Below, in pieces: positions 23,404-34,834 of a stretch of 64,000 nucleotides of DNA. How positions within the stretch are numbered: the stretch's first letter is position 1; every line of letters begins with the position of its first letter. The DNA is taken from contig CM075650.1 in assembly GCA_037953625.1 (NCBI GenBank), positions 149,945,206 through 150,009,205 on the forward strand, read 5' to 3'. Made by a program: the position numbers and the translations under genes. The DNA is from Crotalaria pallida (taxonomy: Eukaryota; Streptophyta; Magnoliopsida; Fabales; Fabaceae). The notes beneath the pieces are model-generated. The model was not told the DNA's origin. It saw only the letters and a list, made by a program, of their open reading frames with translations, and did not search any database.

Positions 23404-23620
23404 ATTACTCTTTCTATCTCATAAATATGATAAAAATATGGAAAAATTTTTGTTAAAAATTAAAGTTAAAATAATTAATAAAAATGCTTAGGAGTTACAA
23501 ATTTTAAATTGTTATTAGTTGATCAATTGTTTGATAATTGATGCGCTAGACAAATAATTAAGCGTATATTTCCTTATTTTTTTTATTTTTGCAATTTTTT
23601 ATATAATGAGACTGATAAAT
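23404..23620. mobile_element. degenerate F9 MITE
   Basis: The order of segments (taaaaat...aaaattaa, ggagttacaaattttaaatt, ttgataattgatgcgctaga, aagcgtatatttcctta) follows the better copy at 53356-53593. The ends are eroded. Confidence 0.5.
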
Positions 23621-23811
23621 AAAGAAAAAAAATATGTTTTTTTCCACCCGGTTCCTTAAGTATTACGTAGATATTATTTTAATCCGACTCAGATCGCATG
23701 TCTGATTATGTGGCAGGTGAGTCTTCCAACGTGTAAAAAACAAGTACTCGATCCGTATTTAATAGTCAGTAATAGAATGGATTCGCCGAAGTTAAAAATA
23801 AATAAAGGCTT

Positions 23812-24245
23812 AATTATGGTTTTGGTCCCTATAAGTTGACCTCGTTTTGAATTTAGTCCTTAAATCTTTTTTTGACCTTGAACGATCCTTAAATCTTTTT
23901 AAATTTTTTTTTAGTCCTTAAATCTTTTTTTGACCTTGAATGGTCCTTAAATCTTTTTAAATTTTGTTTTTATTCATTCTGTTTGTCTTCTTCCGTCATC
24001 TGCTGACATGGCAAACGGTGTGCCATGTCAGCCCTTACATTGACTGTCAACGATGCATCTAATGTGGACCTCCTACTCATGTGAGCAGGAACCAAGCAGG
24101 AACCAAGCATTAACCGATCATGAACCGAGCATGACTTGCCAAACCGAGGGGAGATATCGACCGAGCACGATGAACTGAGCACGCAAGCTATGCCGTTACC
24201 AATTACATCGTACTCGGTCGATATCTCATGCACGGTTAATACCAT
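23812..24245. repeat. partial foldback with tandem unit and perfect hairpin
   Basis: Begins cttaattatggttttggtcc, a phrase typical of plant foldbacks. It holds a tandem unit of about 60 bp (gtccttaaatctttttttga, repeated at about 23851 and 23914) and a perfect 12-bp stem with 7-base loop at 24002-24032 (gctgacatggca / tgccatgtcagc). A palindrome-like pair (gagatatcgaccgag / ctcggtcgatatctc) spans 24150-24228. No right arm matching the left end was found. Confidence 0.5.
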
Positions 24246-25284
24246 GAAAAAGTTTGGATAACAAATGAAGTCATCATATCAAACACTTTGATAAAAGAGT
24301 GTAAGTTTCTAAATCCCATATTTTAGATTTTAAATTCTAATTTTTTTTTATTGAATTTTGTGTGTGCGTGTTTTTTTTTTTTTGTAACATTCTTGAGTCG
24401 AAAAAAAAAAAATATTTTTGGATCTTAAAAATATATTTTAAGACTTTGAATTTAAAAATGGAGAAAAATAAGTAAAAATATGAGCCGATGTTCTTATTAT
24501 AAACTCTAACATTTCAGCTTTTTTTTTAACAATTCTAATTATGAGGACGTGGGGACTATGGTATGGATCGGATGTTGGCAACTTGGTTTTTTTTTCTTAG
24601 AAAATTTATAATCTTTAACAATAGCTCTAGTGATGATCATATTGCTTTGATATTGATTTAATTAATGTTCGGTTTTGAAATTGATTTTATGTTTTTGTTG
24701 ATAGAAATTATCTTTTCTGTAAGCAAAAGTTACTTTTGTACGTAATTGGTTTAGGTAGACACTACTGTACCTGTGTCCTATAGTATTTTTTATAATAAAA
24801 AAATATTATAGTAGTCTTTATAATTATTTTCTGGTGAAATATTCAATTTAACATTATGAATTTAATTTAAATCTGAATTAGTGAAAAAGGTTCATAATAC
24901 CAAGAAGTTAATTAAATGTGTTGACACACTAATTAAATACTTTAAATTTCATTTTTTTAATGCACCAAAATTATCCTTTAACGCATAATAAAAGATTAAT
25001 ATTCTCCCAAATAGAAATTATTAAAGTGAATTTTCCATTTACTAATAACAAATAATGATTATAGTAATAACCAAATTCATTTGATAAAATGTATGATGGT
25101 AGTATAATACTATACTTGCAATGCATTAAAATTAGATCTGTTAACATTTGTAACATAATGAACATAATCTAGTAATCTACTATAAGAAATTCATCATATT
25201 CATCGTATTGAGAATTATTCACTTATGCGGTCCTTAATTCCTCATATGGTTACGTCTATGACGTGTAATGGGGTGTGTAAAACA
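24246..25284. other. intergenic downstream of the DUF688 gene
   Basis: AT-rich and without a supported gene. It includes the 3' flank of the gene ending at 25285. The ORF at 24971-25165 has no motif. Confidence 0.5.
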
Positions 25285-27400
25285 TCAAACGGTGTCAAAT
25301 TTGGAAGCCCATTTTCTCTGCTTTTCTTGCCCGCGCCTCCATGGGACCATGTGCTTAAAGCTTTCATAAATGCCTGCCTGCAGTTATAAAAAAAATAATA
25401 ATAATAATAATAATAAACTATTATTACATGATAAGATATCAAGACCTAACCAAATTAATAAATTATTTTCAATACGAAACGAAAACTAAAGGTTACAGCA
25501 TCGATAGCAATATGTGCTTTTATTGTAGCTAAAGTATGAAAGTACATCAAGCTTTTCGGTGCCCAAATGTTGCTGCTGTTCCGGTGTTTTAATTTCGTTA
25601 CTGACATTACTCACGCAAGTGAAGTTTTTTTGACGAAGAAATTGAAAAGGGTGCATAAAGTTATACACTTTTATAAATTTGGTGGCTTAGTTGTAGCCAC
25701 CCCACACCACGATAATATGACCTTATAAAGACTAAAGAGGTTTTTTTAGTCAAACATTACCTTTACCTTTAACATGTAATGCATTATGCATGATTAGAAT
25801 CATACAATATTAGAAGGAGATTCTATAACAAAAAATGGAACATGCAAAAAGACAATAGGAGACAGCTTGGGGATATAAAAATCTATGTTATTTAATTTCC
25901 AATAAAATGTTTTAATTTTGCCATGATCTTGTATACACATACTACTAATACTATACTCCTATATATAATGATGTATATGTATATCCAATTTCTCATCTCC
26001 CATTTGAAAAATTATATATACACACAGTGAATTTCACAGCAGGTAAATTGAATTATATAAATTGCCCCTAAAAGAAGGGAATACATAACCGCCTAGCCTT
26101 TTCTGGACTCTAGTCATGTTCCATCATAAACAAATACTCATGCAATTACTATTGTTATTAATATTTCTGGTTCTTAATATAAATTTTTTATTATATTTAT
26201 AAATATTTATTCTAATTTTTAATTGCATTAATTATCTATTTTTCTCTAACAATTGTATTTGTTTAACAATTTTTAGAATCTCGACAATAATAATAAAAAA
26301 AATTTGAAAAAAATATATATCAAATCAATTTCAATATTACTAATAAAATTAAATAACTTTTTCAATTCGAATTGTCCTAAAAATGATTTAAGAATCCGAG
26401 AAAATACTAAATAACATGTCACTTCACCGGTTTCACCCTAAATATTAGCATATATTATTAATAAATAATAAAAAGGGTGTGGCTACTAGAACTTTAAAAT
26501 GGTTATCAACACTTTCAATCAACCGATTAATATTTTTTTATTAGGATGCAATATTCTTCATAATTGTTCATGCAAGTTTTAAATTGCCATTCCCAACTAC
26601 AACCGTGGCTTCAATTTTGCGATCACAAAATTCTATGTAAACATATTGCGACTACAATAACAACCACATCTTTACGTGATTTTATCACACAATTGGCACC
26701 AACAAAAGACCAAAATAATAATAGAGCAAAACAATATCACACTTTAACAATCACAAACACAATGGAATTGACAAGTAAGAAATTAAATTGAATGACTTAC
26801 CCAAAAATGTGACCTTGCCTTTGGCTCAGAGAGACTCATCAAGCTTCCTCTTCTAGGAACCCTAGTGACCTTCCCTTTAGTTGGCCGATGAGGAGTGCCA
26901 AGGGTAATAGGGCATGATGATGAAAAGTCAAAACCACCCTCACACCCTTCCTTGTTTATCTTCCTCAAACCACTCCACCTTGTGGACCCAAAATTGGAAT
27001 TCCAGTACTCCCTAGGAGTCCTATACGAAGAAGAGAAAGACATGGCCCGGCCCACGTAAGGCCCACCCAACACCGTCGTAGGTGAAGGAGCCTCCATGTT
27101 AGAGGACACCTTTCCCTCCAAAAACAACAACCTCGGAGGCAGTTCCAAGGTTCTAGCACTATTGTTGTTGTTTTTGTTGTTGGGCTCTGATTGGGTGTGG
27201 CAACTCCTAGGCTTACCCGGTGCCTCCTCCCACATGAAAGGGACAGAAACCTCTGTCTGCGGTGGTGGTGGTGGTGGTGGAGCAGGATCCTCCGGTGGCA
27301 TGAATATTGGCCGTGAGGTTAAGAGAGAGAGCTTTGTCGGTGTGGTGGTGTTGTAGCTTTGTTCCTTGTATGACTTTGACCTCATCATTGTTTTGAGCAC
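25285..27400 (-). CDS. DUF688-type plant protein, two exons, 230 residues
   Basis: Exon 1 is 27400-26801 and exon 2 is 25377-25285. The intron has donor TGG|GTAAGT and acceptor ctgcag|GCA and is in phase 0. The protein is small, basic and plant-specific, of unknown molecular role. Visible landmarks are RSKSYK near the N terminus, a run of eight prolines (residues 40-47), the hallmark VPFMWEEAPGKP (53-64), LELPPRLL (85-92), a Ser/Arg-rich middle, a basic PRRGSLMSLS (183-192), and the C-terminal AGIYESFKHMVPWRR that related proteins also carry. Reading through the donor would end after five more residues and lose that tail, which supports exon 2. Met5 or Met6 are alternative starts. DUF688 proteins are sometimes annotated as hydroxyproline-rich, but no signal peptide is seen here, so secretion is unlikely. 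Confidence 0.85.
25387..25416. repeat. (TTA)n microsatellite at the DUF688 3' splice site
   Basis: On the gene strand about eight TTA units followed by seven T's end roughly 10 bases before the ctgcag acceptor of exon 2. The repeat therefore makes up most of the U-rich tract of this splice site. Confidence 0.8.
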
Positions 27401-27440
27401 AGTGGAGAGAGGGGCACTATAGTGAAGTAGGTGTGTGTGG

Positions 27441-27447
27441 TTTTATA
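27441..27447 (-). promoter_or_regulatory. TATA box, proximal (DUF688 gene)
   Basis: The minus strand reads ctctataaaacc, a consensus plant TATA box 41-47 bp upstream of the first ATG. Transcription from it would leave a very short 5' UTR before Met1, or a slightly longer one before Met5/Met6. Confidence 0.5.
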
Positions 27448-27513
27448 GAGAGGAATGATATGTGTCAACAAGTTTATAGAGTTTGAAGGGTGAAGAATGA
27501 ACTTGAATTGGGG

Positions 27514-27520
27514 TTTTATA
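27514..27520 (-). promoter_or_regulatory. TATA box, distal (DUF688 gene)
   Basis: The minus strand reads ggctataaaacccc about 115 bp upstream of the ATG. This would give a more usual 5' UTR of roughly 80 bases. Which of the two boxes is used cannot be told from sequence. Confidence 0.45.
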
Positions 27521-28639
27521 GCCAAAAAAAACAATGATATTTTCATGTTCAATTCTTTTGGTCATGTTTTTCATAATTTTTTTACACCTATTTTATTAAA
27601 AGATTTCTTTTTTTTTTTTAAATAAATAAATAGATGGTTGATAGGTGATATTAAGCTTGTCTTCGGTGGATGTGAGTTAGAATTGAAATTAATCCCTTTC
27701 GAAACATATAATTACATTAAGTTTATCTCGTATGCTAAAAGTACTTTTTTTTTTAAGATTAGGATTCAATATCTGATATAGTATTTTATGAATTTAATTG
27801 TTCACCAAATTCTTTAAGTCTATTTGTTAAATAATTAATATAATTCTTTTTATCTTTGTTATAAATTATTTTTAACTAAATTATAATAATCAATAAACAT
27901 GGTTAAAACTATTTAATTGTTTTAATTTGAAAAGATACTAAAATTTTATACTTTTGTCCTTATTTAATATTAAAATATTCCAAAATTGAAAGTATTGAAA
28001 TTAACGAATTTTTAATTTAATTTTAATATTTAGATACTCTTGATTAATTTAATTGATTATTTTTAATTAATAAAAATATATAATTAATTAATAAAAAAAT
28101 CATAAAAGAAAATATTTAATTTTATAAAAGTTAAAAAAAATCATCATAATTTTCTAAGTTGATCTATAGGAAAGATCTGAGGGAATACAAGATAGTGTGG
28201 TCCTTTGAAAAGTCATAGATGAGATATATTTTTCTTTGGTTTGGTTTGTGACTAGTTACGTTGTGGAAAAACAAGATAACCTTACAGTTCGAATAAAACC
28301 AAAATGAAACATCCTTTTCTTTTTGTTGGAAAACGACCACCACAGTATGTACTACTCCTTATTTCCTCAATCATTTATTTGTATGTGTGTAGGTTGCAAC
28401 AGCCAAGCGGTAAAATCCTAGACAAAGAGGTTTTCTAATTTCTTTTCCATTTTTGACAAATTTTTGTCTTTTTTTATTTTTCACTTGTCGCCGTTTTTAG
28501 CTATTTTTTTTATATAAATAATATTCGTACACTTCATTTTAAAACGTAAAATGGAAAAAGATAAAAATAAAAAAAAGTAAGAAATGACGGATTATGTGAT
28601 GGGAAAGGGAAAAAAAAAAGTAAACAAAGATAAAATACA
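27521..28639. other. intergenic, no gene seen
   Basis: Very AT-rich sequence upstream of the DUF688 gene. No ORF or repeat with defined ends. Confidence 0.5.
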
Positions 28640-28735
28640 AAAATCTTCGGGGACTAAAAGTGAATTTCTACATTTTAAAGGACTAAAGTATCTCATCCAA
28701 AAAATATGAAGGACCAAAGTCGTACTTCACTAAAA
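28640..28735. repeat. single arm of the 40837-type foldback
   Basis: The series gggactaaaagtgaattt, aaggactaaagta, aaggaccaaagtcg, cttcact follows the right arm of the element at 40837-41192. The left arm is not recognisable, so this is a half element. Confidence 0.5.
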
Positions 28736-28908
28736 AAAATTCTATTTATATAATTTAATAATTGAATAAAATCTCATTTTACTCACAAAACTAAATTTAA
28801 ACTTTCACTTGAAAATATCATTTTTTTAAAAAAATTAAAATAATCAATTAAATCTTTGTAATAATTTTCTCCAAGATGTTATTCTCAATAGTTGCTATTA
28901 ACTCTAAT

Positions 28909-29048
28909 TTACGTAAAGTTTTTTACACCATCAATATATCATCTACTAATCATTTGTTTATGGTTGTTGACTTTTAAATTAAAATAATCCAAATGAATGA
29001 TGGATGATGAACTGATAGTGTAAAATACTTTACACCGTCAATACATGT
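28909..29048. repeat. F11 foldback MITE, copy 3
   Basis: The arms taaagttttttacacca and tgtaaaatactttacacc are inverted, with inner atcatctacta / gatggatgatg-type pairing, as in copies 1 and 2. Confidence 0.6.
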
Positions 29049-29239
29049 CCATTAATCTCATTTACATATAATTTATTTTCATCTAATAAAGAAGATTCAT
29101 CATTGTTCCTGGTCACAACATATTTTTTAGATTCATATTATTTGACATAAGTAATTCTTTTAGAAAAAAAACCAAAAATATTTTCATATTCTCGGTCTTG
29201 TTCAAATTTTTAGTCAACGATCCAATTGCTTGATAAAAA

Positions 29240-29420
29240 AATGCACGAAAAAAGATAAGTGGATGTAATCCATATTGTCATGCACCAAGCTTTATTTTAA
29301 GGCATGGGAGGTGGAGATCCTAATTCGATCATTGAGCACCACCGTTTGGCGGATTGTTGGTAGCTTTAATTTTCTCTCCCCCATCTCTGTAAAAACCTAT
29401 GCCTAAAAAAACAATGTGCC
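29240..29420 (+). repeat. possible SINE remnant
   Basis: A GC-richer patch with a box-B-like cctaattcgatcattgag and an A-rich end (cctaaaaaaacaatg). It resembles tRNA-derived SINEs in size and layout, but no target duplication could be found. Confidence 0.3.
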
Positions 29421-29905
29421 AGAAAAAATTAAACATGGTGATTATTTTGCAGATCGCAATGATACATCACTAGGATTCTCATCAAAATGTTCTTTCTTCG
29501 AATTTCACGCATTTGTACAAATACCTAATCAACATTCAATTCAAGGACAATATTTTGTCAGAATTATTGGTTTAAGAAAAATATAAGCTTTTTTTTATAT
29601 AATTTAAGAATGATATTAATCCTTTTAATTTTTCAATTGAAGCGTGAATAAGCATATTCTGTGACTGCATATGCTTGTTAACCAAATTAACAACACGTAA
29701 TATTTCAAACCAAATCACCCGTGCAAATAAGAATTCAAAATCACCAAATTCGTTTTTTGTTAAATACTTTGCTTAGCCTCACTTCTACTTTTAGAATCAT
29801 TATGACTTTTTGCTACTTGAAGTATATCTTCACTGATTTTGGAAACTTGAAATCATATATCTTTAATACTATTGACACGACTCTCCTCAACGAGTGGTAG
29901 CTTAA

Positions 29906-31172
29906 AGTGGGGCTAGCTTGGGAGGTGAGTGGTTTGAAAACAGTATATCAAAATCTTTAAAGTGTGGTAATTCCTTCAAATTTTGGGAGGATGCTTGGCT
30001 TAGGTGTCATCCTCTTAAGGATGTTTTTCAAATCTGGTGTGGGATGCTGGAATCTTGCATGGAGAAGAGGATTGTATCATTGGGAAATTTCTCAAAAGAA
30101 TGAGTTATTTATTCTATTGAGAGATGTTACTCTGCATGCCAACGAGCCTGATCTAGTCCTATGGGGCCTTGGCAATGGTGGCACTTTTTCTGTTAAAACA
30201 GCATACAATTTTTTAATTAATGTCTAAACTATCACCTACTGCTGTTGGTGTTGTTCTTGATTTGACAGGTGCTTTGAAGAAGGTGTGCAAGGTTAAGGCT
30301 CCTCCAAAGGTCCAAACCTTTGTGTGGCAATTGTTTCGGATAGAATTCCAACAAAACTGAATTTGCGGAAACGATGAGTAATGGTTCCTGGGTCAAGAGG
30401 AGGATTCTTCAAATCTGTTTTTGTATTGTGCAGTTGTTTCTCAGGTTTGGAATGGCATTGGTGCTTGGTTAAAGATTAATTTCAATAGGCAAGCATTGAT
30501 TCCGCTGTATGAAGACTTCCTTCGTTATTTGGCGAATTGGTCAGGTAAAAAGGAAAAATCTTCGACTGCTGTAGTCTGGTTTGCAGTTACGTAGCTTGTC
30601 TAGTTAGAAAGAAATAAGGTGCTGTTTAAAGAAGATCTCAACTTAGTGGAGTTAATTCATTCTATAAAGTTTAGATCTTGGCGTTGGGTTAATGTGTTGG
30701 GGTTTTGTCTATTTCATATGCAAACTGGCGATTATGCCCTGATTCCTAACCTCTGTTGTACACTGTTCTGACTTGGTGTTGGGTGGTTCTTGTATTGGTA
30801 TGATCATAATATGGGAGTAGTTGATGTTTCTTGTTTGGTCCTGTTACGCTCTTTTTCCCTCTGGGTTTTTTTCATTCAAGGTTTTTAAGGAGGTAAAGGT
30901 CCTAACAAGTGTTTTTTGGTGGTTAGGGTCATTATCTGTGTATAGGTTGGTAGGTGGATTTGGGGGAATTTTTTTTTATGAGATTACTAGTACTTTATTT
31001 GCTTCACAATGGTGTGAAGCTTAAAATTGTATCTGGTTGTGATTAACTTGATGCACATGATTGTGGTTCCCTCTGACAAACCCTTCATAGAAGGTGGGAT
31101 CTTTGGGTGTTCTATGATACTCGGTTAATCTTTTTGTTAATAAATTTTTCTTTGTTTGTTGTTAAAAAAAAA
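29906..31172 (+). mobile_element. 5'-truncated LINE (copy B) with 17-bp target duplication
   Basis: Same family as copy A (18330-19630). Truncated ORF2, then a 3' UTR, then a tail of about 11 A's ending at 31172. The flanks aacgagtggtagcttaa (29889-29905) and aacgagtggttgcttaa (31173-31189) differ by one base. The 5' break lies within a few dozen bases of the copy A break. The ends of the 3' UTRs (aacccttcatagaaggtggg, tatgatactcgg) match copy A. Confidence 0.85.
29918..30720 (+). pseudogene. LINE ORF2 C-terminal fragment
   Basis: Frames carry GGEWFENS...KFWEDAWL, then LVLWGLGNGGTFSVKTAYNF in another frame, then KVKAPPKVQTFVWQ, the start of the zf-RVT region. Several frameshifts and stops occur. 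The 'FSVKTAY' and 'APPKVQTFVWQ' segments are typical of the region between the reverse transcriptase and the zinc-binding end of plant L1-like elements. Non-functional. Confidence 0.8.
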
Positions 31173-31189
31173 AACGAGTGGTTGCTTAA

Positions 31190-32857
31190 TGATCAACCCT
31201 TTTACAATATCTTACAAAATATGTCATCTTTTAGTAGAATTTATAAGATTATGCAAATCCGTTATATGATACTAAAAATCCATATTTTTAATAACATTAA
31301 TAGTTTTTAGTATTTAGAAGTATAATTAAGTGTAGAATTAAATATTGAAAAAATTGGGGGCCCTAAAAATTAAGGACCCTGTGCAGTAGACACCCTTGCT
31401 AATTGGTAATTTTGCTTAATAAATCTCTATCTTTCCTAAAAAATTATATATATTTTTATGAATTATTTTCTTATCCCATTATCAAAGTGGAAAATTAATT
31501 CATCTTAAAATAATCAAACTTATCTTCTTAACTAATATTCTTATTCTCACCGGAAATTGAATATTTATTGTCTCCCCTAAAACCTGTGACTCTTCCAATA
31601 TGAAAAACTTTATTAATACATATACACACAAATAATTACTAATTAGTTCAATTTTTTGTTTTGATCATACTTGTCATGTAACTCGTCATATGCATTTAAT
31701 CCCTTGATTATTTCATATTTATATTTATATAATTGTAAGTATTGATTGTTTTATAAATTTTAAAAGATTAAGTGATTTAATTAATGTTAGATTAAAAAAA
31801 TCAATTACAGGTTTGAGATGAACTTCTAAATCAAATACAAAAACCCTACATCAATCAATCCAAGAAGATTACAGCCATGAAAATCAAACAAAGAAAAAAA
31901 AAAGAACCCTAACAAAGCACCAGGTGCTCTTAATCCATTCTTTTGCTTAGAGAAAAAATATATTAATTAAGACATAATTTTTCTTCATTATAATAATAAC
32001 CCTAAATCAACATCCAATTCAATCTTTGTTTCAAATTTTCCTCAATACAAAAACGCAGAGCCCTAAATCTACGAAGTTCATCCTTGTCTTCCTTTGAAAG
32101 CTAAGGAATCTCGATGCCTGGTAAAATAAACATAAGTAAGCGGTGTTGATCTCGAAAGGTGGTCCCCAGTTTCTTATTATATAGAGTTTTCAGCTATAAA
32201 TTAGACATAAAAACTCTACCAACGGAAGGAACATTAATATATTATTGGTAATACTGATAGTCACCTACGATAACTTTACTTCTTTGTCAACAACCAATGA
32301 AGATCTCATGGAGCTATAGTCATCGAAGATGAGGCAAACAAAAACATAAACATCATCGCAATGGGAAACTTTGGGAGGATTGTTACGATGAAGAAAAAAA
32401 AAATAGGACTATATGATTTAGGGTTCATCGTTTCTTTGATATTTTTTTTTGTTTATACCCTTCTAGGGTTCTTTTATTTGAGTTAGTACTTAATTTTATA
32501 ACCAAGAATTGACTTTTTCATTTAGTCTAAGCTTGGTTAACTTTAATTGAATTGATTTCTTAAATTTATAGCGTAATCCATACCAACATTTATATAAATA
32601 TAAAATAATTGTGGGGTTTAATAAATAGATATGACACCTAAATTAACACGTATGAATGATAACTATTTGCTGACCGTAATTATTCAGCTTGTGTTACAAG
32701 ATGATTGGGTAAAAATGACACTGATATCTTCTCATCTTTGAGTGGCACCAGAGCAAAAACCTTCGAAAAATACGTTGGTAACCTATCAAAAGTTTTATAA
32801 TTCCTAATAGATTTATAGACAAAATTTCTTCTTTAATTCCTTAAGTTATTTACTATT
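31190..32857. other. intergenic, no gene seen
   Basis: AT-rich. Around 31800-32440 there is a richer patch (aaccctacatcaatcaatcc ... tgatttagggttcatcgttt) that could be an eroded foldback or gene leader. No reading frame or boundaries can be supported. Confidence 0.4.
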
Positions 32858-33310
32858 CTAAAGTGGTTTCCCAAATATTTTTTTTAAAGTGGTCCCTCAT
32901 TTATTTTGATTAGCATGATTGGTCTTTCGTCAAATTTTTCATCTCCAATCATCTTCTCCAATGAAATTTTTGATCTATGCCCCCTCCCCCTCCTCGTGGA
33001 CCTTCTCTCTCATGACATCCTTAATTTTCAGCCACAACCCCGCTCCCTCTTCCTCTTCACTTAGTTCATACAAAAAAAAATGAAAATTCGAAGAGATGGT
33101 TCACGGTGAGAGAGAAAAAAAGAAAGGGAAAGAGCAAAGAAATAGGACGAATGGAAGCCATGCCAGAAAAATGGCATTAGCCGGAAATCTCATTGAAGAA
33201 GAAGATCGGAGATTGAGAAGACAAAAAAATTAAAGGACAGATCAACCAAGTTGACTGAAATAAATTTGAGGAACCACTTTCGAATATAAAAAAGAAAAAA
33301 ACCACTTTAA
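32858..33310. repeat. foldback with pyrimidine/purine-biased arms
   Basis: The left arm (taaagtggtttcccaa, aaagtggtccctc, then C/T-rich cttctcc and ccctccccctcctcg) pairs with a right arm rich in A/G (gaagaagaagatcggagatt, aaccactttaaaa). About 450 bp with no coding sequence. Confidence 0.55.
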
Positions 33311-33318
33311 AACAAATA

Positions 33319-33897
33319 CTACCCCTGTCCTAAAATATACGATCATTTTGACACTTTTATTTTGTCCCTATTTATAAGACCCTATACCAATTTTCAATGG
33401 CAATTATTAATAACTTCTTTCCATAATTACCCTTATTTATGTACTTTTTAGATTTCTAATACTATTAGTAGGTGTAATTTTGAAAATACATATCAAATGT
33501 TCACATTTCCAATACGATTAACTATATTAACTAACTTTAATTTATTGATAGACGTGAAATTTATTAAAAGAATCTTACTCCCTCCGGTCCTATATATAGG
33601 ACATACTTAACCGTATTCCCCGGACCAAGGAAAATGATTTATTTTGTGAATTTTATGATAATATATTGTAACATTACAATTTTACCCCTTCCATTTTACT
33701 TGAAAAGTTCACATTAATGAATAACAAAAAAACATAGTTAGTCAAAACATTTAATAAGGGTAAAAAAAGAGAAAAAACAATTAATGATGCATATATAGGA
33801 AATATAAAGTACCCTATATATAGGACCAAATTTTTTTTCTTCTAGAAAGTGCCCTTATATATATGATCAGAGGGAGTATATAAAAGGATTGGGGAAG
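33319..33897. mobile_element. F1 MITE interrupted by an F3 MITE
   Basis: Left end ctacccctgtccta after TA (33317-33318). The F1 interior (acacttttattttgtcccta, ccaattttcaatgg) runs to 33575, then the F3 element lies at 33578-33876, then a degenerate F1 right end (taaaaggattggggaag). Confidence 0.68.
33578..33876. mobile_element. F3 MITE nested in F1
   Basis: Ends ctccctccggtcctatatat and atatatatgatcagagggag, with TA on both sides (33576-33577, 33877-33878). The same interior as 2779-3073. Confidence 0.78.
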
Positions 33898-34559
33898 TCT
33901 TATATCACATACTTCGATCCCTTTCAACAAATTAATGCTCATCATAATTTAAAATGTACTTTTTGATCCGTGCATATCACTACATTTTTTAGTATGTTTA
34001 TGCTCTTTTTTAGGACAATAGATTTGTATGTTGACGTGTCAAATTAAAGAAAATTAATGGAATTTATGAATATCTCACAAGATTGCACATGTCTTCTTCA
34101 TAATAATGTGCGACCTACGTATAACCTTCATTCATAATTGCCTGATTGGTGAGGCTGGAGAGATTATTGGTTGAATTGCATATGGTGTCCAAATACTTAG
34201 TATGTATAACACGGAGAGGTTGTTATTTTATTAAAAAATAATTTGAAAAACTACTTTAAAAATAGTAATAATTATTAAAAAAATTCAAAACAAAGTCAAA
34301 CAAAAATAGAAAAAAGTATCATAGATATATTGTTGAATATTGGAAAATATTTAAGTATCCTAACTAAAAGTGTTTTTTATAAAATAAAATTAAAAAACAA
34401 TAAGATATTTTTGGAACACATATCAAAGTATTATACCTATATCAATATCGAATATGGATACGACACCGATAATTTTTCATTTTTAAATACATGGGCTTCA
34501 TCACTGGCACCCACTTCATTATCAAGAACAACACAAAGAAATAAATAAGGTAAATGCTA

Positions 34560-34834
34560 CTCTCTCTAATCCTATATAAGACTCTCTTGGATAAATTTAA
34601 GTATACTAAGAAAGTGAATTAATATTGTTAATGACATTAAAATTGTAAATATTTAATATATTTTTTCAAAACTATCTCTGTATTTATTATTAAGACGATT
34701 TAAAAAAGTGTTGATTAAATAAGGATGTGTTTAAAAAAAATATTTAAATGTTATTTAAAATTGGAATAAGGTTTTATAAATATGATCAAATTATTTTCCT
34801 TATTAAAAGATTCTTATATATAAGATCGAGAAAA
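34560..34834. mobile_element. degenerate F1/F2-type MITE
   Basis: Starts tctctctaatcctatataag after TA and ends ttatatataagatcgagaaa. The interior retains the cactttctt-type and caaaactatct segments but is strongly diverged. Confidence 0.5.
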
